In this document: in pieces, positions 59,522 to 64,000 of the stretch
Layout of the letters: each line of letters begins with the position of its first letter
How positions within the stretch are numbered: the stretch's first letter is position 1
Source of the DNA: Sciurus carolinensis
Taxonomy: Eukaryota > Chordata > Mammalia > Rodentia > Sciuridae
Assembly: GCF_902686445.1 (NCBI RefSeq)
Contig: NC_062222.1
Coordinates: 40,919,792-40,983,791 of the forward strand
Length of the DNA: 64,000 nt
Direction: 5' to 3'
Made by a program: the position numbers and the translations under genes
The notes under the pieces: model-generated
The model's database searches: none
What the model was told of the DNA's origin: nothing
Seen by the model: only the letters and a program-made list of their open reading frames with translations

Positions 59522-59535
59522 AAAAAAGGGGGATG
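59522..59535 (+). promoter_or_regulatory. Polypurine tract
   Basis: aaaaaaggggg followed by gatg-type bases, directly before the 3' LTR. The usual plus-strand primer site of a retrovirus. Confidence 0.88.
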
Positions 59536-59985
59536 TGTTGGGACTAATGACACTTTAACTAACTCAGGCTGACTCCTTACTCCCTGGTGAGTGAGCAAGA
59601 TCAAGACTCAAAGGCAGTTTCAAAGGTTCATGACAATAAACTGGACCACCATCAGGGATTGGTTAACAATAGTTCTGCGAACGTGATCAGCTCATGCTTG
59701 CCATATAGTCCTATGGGACTCTTGCCTGCGTGAACACCCCATGCCTTGCTGACCTTTAAGCTGATTGGTTCCCACCTAGCCCCCACCCTACATAAAAGCT
59801 GTGTGACTTCCTCAATGAACGAGTTCCTGCTGTGACGGGTCTCCCTGACAGTCTGATTGTCCTCCGCCTGGAGGGCTGGGAGTGGGCGGTCAGTCTGCCC
59901 TACCTTTCCTGGTCTGACCTTGTTGGGGAGTGTCCCCTTCCCTTGTCGCTGGTCGAGAAGAGCAAGGGGGCTTAAGAACCCGACA
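59536..59985 (+). repeat. 3' LTR of the class II ERV
   Basis: 450 bp, tgttggg to gaca. TATA-like 'cataaaagc' at about 59791, aatgaa at 59814-59819. It differs from the 5' LTR mainly by transitions, with one or two single-base indels. Confidence 0.93.
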
Positions 59986-60352
59986 CTAACTATTGCGAAT
60001 TGAGCTGCTATAAACATTGATGCAGCTGTGGTACTGTAGTATGCTATTTTTAAAACCAAAGGTCCTATGTTTTCCCTGATAAGTGGATAATGATACATAA
60101 TGGGGTTGGGGGTGTTAGGTAAGAGAAGATTAGATTACGTAGAGGGAAATGAGAGGGAGGAGGGGGCGGGGGGCATGAAAGATGGTGGAATGAGACAGAC
60201 ATCTTTACCCTATGTACATGCATGACTACACGAATGGTATGTGTCTACATTGTGCACAACCATAGAAATGAAAAATTGTAGCCCATTTGTATACAATGAA
60301 TCAAAATGCAGGCTGTAAAATAAAAAAATTAAAAATTAATAGAGTAAGAATT
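59986..60352 (+). mobile_element. Twin-primed LINE-1, remainder (right of the ERV)
   Basis: 59986-60050 is the rest of the inverted minus-strand part. From about 60053 the strand switches to plus ('ccaaaggtcctatgttttcc'), running through the 3' UTR with a G-rich run at 60160-60175 and the 'accctatgtacatgcatga' segment, to an A-rich tail near 60352. Confidence 0.85.
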
Positions 60353-60784
60353 AAAAAAAAAAGAACTCACTAATCTGTTCTCCATTTCTACATTTTTGTC
60401 ATTTCCAGAAAGTTATTTCATTGTTTATATACAATCGTAAAATGAGGAAAAGTTCACTATGTAACATTGTGAGGGAGTTTTTTCCCCCCGTAAGTATAAT
60501 TTACTCCAGATATGCACAAGTTTTTGAATGTGTCAATATTTTCTTTGTAGGGTTGACTAGTAGTCTATGATATGAATATACCACAGTTTCTTTAAAAATT
60601 AACTTGTTGAAGAACATCTGGGAGGCTATTAAGAATAAAAGTGCTGTGAACATACATGTGCACAGACATGTTTTCAAATATCTGGAATAAATGCCTCAGA
60701 GTGAAACTACAAGGTTAGATCAACACTCACTTTTTTTTTTTTTTTTTTTTCCTTTTTGCTTAGAGTTCTTCAATTACTCTAGTA

Positions 60785-61320
60785 TGTGGAGAGCAGTGAC
60801 GGAGGATGGGAGAGCAGTGACTGAGATTGGGGGTCTTTGATGCCCTCATGGCTGTGGCATGCCCCGTGTCTGGGAATGTTACTGAGCAAAGGCACAGGAT
60901 GCTCAGCTGCCATAGCAATTCCCTGCATGAGGAGATTCTGTGCAAAAGTACTACCAGTTCTGACCTTGATCTCAGGCACACAGCTCCTGGGAAGGAAGGG
61001 ACTCTTATGCCAGACAACCACAATGTTTCACCAGCTCAGTTTCCCAGATTCCTGCTTGCCTTATAGTAACTTTTAACAATGGACTTTCTTGATAGGTACA
61101 CAAAGTTCCTAACACTGCACTTTGCAGCTGTGGATTGCAACTACAGAAAAGCTTCATAGAATGTCTTAGTTTCTGTAACTTTCCTGAATACAAAGAATAA
61201 TGATTACATAGTCTTTAACTTGATAATGAGACATATGTAAATAAAGATTGGTAGCATAACTCTTTAGATCTTCATCTCCATCAGATAGCAGAGCTCCACC
61301 TGATCCCAGTTTAATCTTCA
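60785..61320 (+). mobile_element. LTR-like element (probable solo LTR)
   Basis: Starts tgtggagagcagtgac and is of mixed composition, with a polyadenylation signal aataaa at about 61241-61246. The right end is estimated. A T tract (60731-60752) precedes it. Parts of the same sequence occur within the ERV at 58672-58778. No duplication found at the ends chosen. Confidence 0.6.
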
Positions 61321-61379
61321 AGATCTGGGTCTATGAATCTTTTCATAATTTTTCAATCCTCCCTTTGCCCCTTGCCAGA

Positions 61380-62740
61380 CCAAGAGTTTGGTCTTGCTGG
61401 ATGTAGCACTAGTATGATTTGTTGGAAAAAACAAAAACAAAAAAACACAATCCTTTCTCCATTAGTTTTCACATTTATTGAGATAAATGTGAAGCTAGTC
61501 ATTTGCGTGTGGATCTGTTTCTTTGTTCTCTGTTTTCCTCCATTGATGAATGCAACTAACACCAGACAAATATCACATTGTCATTCTTACTGTAGATTTG
61601 TAATAAGCTTTAATATTGGGCAAAATAATTCTTCTTGCTTTATTTTTCTATCTCAAGATTATTTTACTTTTCTAGGGCCTCTGATATTCACATAGATTTT
61701 ATAATACAACTTGTCTAACCACTACTAACAACAAAGCTACTTGAAATTCTACTAGGAATTTTACTTTTTTAATGGATGAACTTTAGAATAACTGGCATCT
61801 TTATTTCATTGAGAATGTTATCATACATACATGGATAATATGGCCATTCATTTATTTAAATCTTCTTTGATATCTTTCTTCATGATTTTGTAATATCCAG
61901 GATTAAGTTCCTTTGGGAATTTTTCTAAGTTTATACCTAAGTATTTCATTTTCTTTTGAGTAATTGTGGGTGGCAAGGGCATTTTGTTTCCTTGTGTTTG
62001 TTTTTATTATACAGAAGTGAATTTGATTTTGGGATAATATTCTTGATCATTGATTGCTAAATTCATGTTATAGTTCTAGAGTTTTTTAATAGGTTCTTCG
62101 GGGTTTTCTAAGTCAACTTTAAATAAGAACAGTTTTATTTCTTCTTTTTCTATCCTTATGAATATTATTTCTTTAACTTGCCCTTTACAATGGCTAGAAA
62201 TGCCATGTCTTTATTGATTAAGAATTCTAAGTATAGAATTTCTTGCCTCTTATTAATCAAATTGAGGAAGTACTCCTTTAATCTGAGTTTGCTGAGAGGT
62301 TTTATCATGAAGGTATTGTGTATTACTAAATGTGCTTCCTGAAACAATGAATGATTATATGATTTTCTTCTTTAGCCAGTTAATAAGGTGTTTTATTATG
62401 ATTAATTTCCAGACTTACATACTTGACATGAATGCCATTATACAGAGTATTAATTTTTATACATTTCTAGATTTGATTTGCTTGCTAACATTTTGTTTAG
62501 GAACTTTTCATAAAATGTTATAAGCAATATTGTCCTGTAGTTGTTTTGTATGTATGTATATGTGTATGTATGTGTGTATGTACTGCATTGGCTAGTTCTG
62601 ATATGGGTATAATATTCATGTAATAAAATTATTTGGAAAACATTCCACCCTCTTTTATTTTTAGAAGACATTATAATATCATAGCTAATTCTAAAATATT
62701 TGATAAAATATTTCAGTAAAATCATCAGGGCTTCAATATT
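61380..62740 (-). mobile_element. Ancient LINE-1, ORF2 part
   Basis: The minus strand is a decayed LINE-1 ORF2 in which successive segments of the reverse transcriptase half can be followed. For example, the antisense run near 61900-61945 ('tttatacctaagtatttcat') and 62095-62165 are typical of old L1M elements. Many stops and indels. A (TATG)n tract lies at 62545-62582. Confidence 0.7.
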
Positions 62741-63009
62741 TCTTTCTCTAGAAATTTTTAATTGAAATTAAATTTAATTAGAGGTTATAGGACTAATTAG
62801 GTTGAAACTCCTTTAGGACTTTTTTAGGTTTACATTTCCAGGCAAGAATTCTTTTAGTTTTTTGTTGTCGGATAAAGTCTTTATTTTCCTTTTTTCCCGA
62901 AGAACACTCTAGAATAGAATTCACAGCGAACATTTTTTTCAGTGATTGAAAAATGTGTGCACTTGATTCTTTTCTCCATGATTTCAAACAAGATGTATGC
63001 TGTTACTCA

Positions 63010-63710
63010 ACTTAATGCTCCCCTATAAATAATACATCATTTCTCTCTGGATACTTTCAAGGTGTTTATTATCTGTCCTCTGTAGTAACCTAGTTATAAT
63101 GTGTTTTGATGTGGATTTTTTGTTTGTCTGACATTGCTCAGCTTTTCAACTTTGTAGGTCTTTCAGCGAATTTGTTTTCCTGCTTTTAGCCATTATTTTT
63201 TCAAATAACTTTTCAGTTCCATTATTTTCTCCTTTCCCTTCAGAACTACAATGATACAAATGGAAGATTCTTCTTATTCTTGTACCCCAAATACTCAAGG
63301 ATATTTTCCTCCAGGTAATTTTCTTTTCATATTGGAGTTTGGTTAAATTGTAAATTGTTGTCAAGGTCACTGATTTGTTCTATCATTTCCTCTATATTCT
63401 AAGCCAAATCTTCAATTTTTTGAAAATAATTTTCATTTATTTGCTCATATATTTTTCCACATAGTTCAAGAACATATATAACAGCTCTTTAAAGCCATTT
63501 TATGAGGTCTTCTTGAAAATCCTTGTCACTTATTCCCAGCATTGGAAATGATTGTGTTATGGGTATTTATGATTTTATTTTCTCTTTCATGTTTTGATTA
63601 TACTCATTTTTATTGAGGATTTTTATTGTATACTGGATAATTTGAATATTATATCATGAACTTCTAGATTTTCTCTAATCTCCATTTTTAGCAGGTAATC
63701 CACATGTTAA
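63010..63710 (-). mobile_element. Ancient LINE-1, upstream part (tentative)
   Basis: 'tttcaaggtgtttattatct', 'cattattttttcaaataact' and 'actgatttgttctatcattt' follow the antisense order of an L1M-type 5' region. It continues the element at 61380-62740 in the expected direction. Confidence 0.5.
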
Positions 63711-64000
63711 AGTATGAGAGTATGCAATGTATTTAGCTTCTCACTGGGACACACCAACACCACCCCAACAAATGTGGAACCTTGACACACACTGACTCTT
63801 TAAAGACTTGCAATGTTGAAGTCCTGCATTCCCCATAGTTTCCCTGTGAGATTAAACTACCGATGATCTCTGCCTCATTATGGAGATTTAAGATCTCCAC
63901 TAGTTCCCATTGTCAGCTGATATGGAACAGAATGTCTACCAACCCTATCTCCTCCTCCACTTCATTCCATATTGTTAATGCTGGGTAGTAGCACAGACTC
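63711..64000. other. End of window, nothing recognised
   Basis: Mixed composition; no element or gene identified. Confidence 0.4.

Larger units (their letters stand above)
55094..59985 (+). mobile_element. Class II (betaretrovirus-like) ERV without pol
   Basis: A 4.9-kb provirus: 5' LTR, primer binding site, gag fragment, AT-rich middle, env transmembrane fragment, CTE-like repeats, polypurine tract, 3' LTR. The 6-bp duplication ctaact flanks it (55088-55093 and 59986-59991), which fits class II elements. It sits inside an older LINE-1. The two LTRs differ at roughly 20-25 of 450 positions by eye, so it is not recent. No protease, reverse transcriptase or integrase was found, so its spread would have needed enzymes from another element. 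Confidence 0.92.

Noticed and set aside
1..64000. CRISPR array, operons or bacterial-type systems
   Set aside because: The sequence is a mammalian nuclear region. The tandem repeats are microsatellites and transposon tails, with no regularly spaced repeats and unique spacers.

Overview
This is an AT-rich, intergenic stretch of a rodent nuclear genome, most likely a squirrel (Sciuridae). Three things point there. Dimeric SINEs with a B1-type (7SL-derived) left half and an ID-type (tRNA-derived) right half recur throughout, which is the arrangement called B1-dID and is abundant in squirrels. Young ID monomers are present with intact Pol III box sequences, and mouse/rat B2 and B4 elements are not seen. 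A nearly full-length LINE-1 is also present. I see no host protein-coding exon, no rRNA and no functional tRNA. Every long open frame is either part of a transposable element or a chance or antisense frame inside one.

Layout. 0-7.5 kb: unique AT-rich DNA with LINE-1 3' ends and SINEs. 7.6-12.1 kb: a heavily decayed gammaretrovirus-like (class I) endogenous retrovirus (ERV) with RNase H, integrase and env remnants. 12.4-12.7 kb: a retroposed U6 snRNA copy followed directly by a SINE at the same target. 13-25 kb: MIR, L2 and MER5 fossils and many solo LTRs, including two copies of a family with 4-bp target duplications, one class II solo LTR with a 6-bp duplication, and a cluster of three related LTRs. 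26.6-28.3 kb: a 465-bp inverted duplication around a spacer of about 0.7 kb. 29 kb: two young ID SINEs. 30.9-36.85 kb: an almost intact LINE-1 with repeated 5' UTR modules, an open ORF1 and an ORF2 broken by one in-frame stop and lacking one endonuclease catalytic aspartate. 37-54 kb: mostly quiet DNA with LTR fragments (a third 4-bp-TSD copy, MaLR, MLT1), a minus-strand ERV pol remnant, microsatellites and a MER2-type DNA transposon. 54.9-60.35 kb: a 5'-inverted (twin-primed) LINE-1 interrupted by a 4.9-kb class II ERV. 60.8-61.3 kb: another LTR. 61.4-63.7 kb: an ancient antisense LINE-1.

How the parts relate. The window is a record of nested insertions rather than a gene system. The most interesting element is the 55.1-60.0 kb ERV. 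It has paired 450-bp LTRs, a 6-bp target duplication, a lysine-type primer binding site, a gag fragment and an env transmembrane fragment, but no pol. Between env and the 3' LTR it carries three imperfect repeats of the motif pair that makes up the constitutive transport element (CTE, the NXF1-binding RNA export signal) of type D simian retroviruses, where two such units are known. Its middle is AT-rich and includes a piece of an unrelated LTR family that is also found just downstream of the element, so it looks like a recombinant, non-autonomous retroelement.

All family assignments come from reading the sequence against remembered consensus features. No database search was run. Boundaries of old repeats are approximate unless a target duplication is given.
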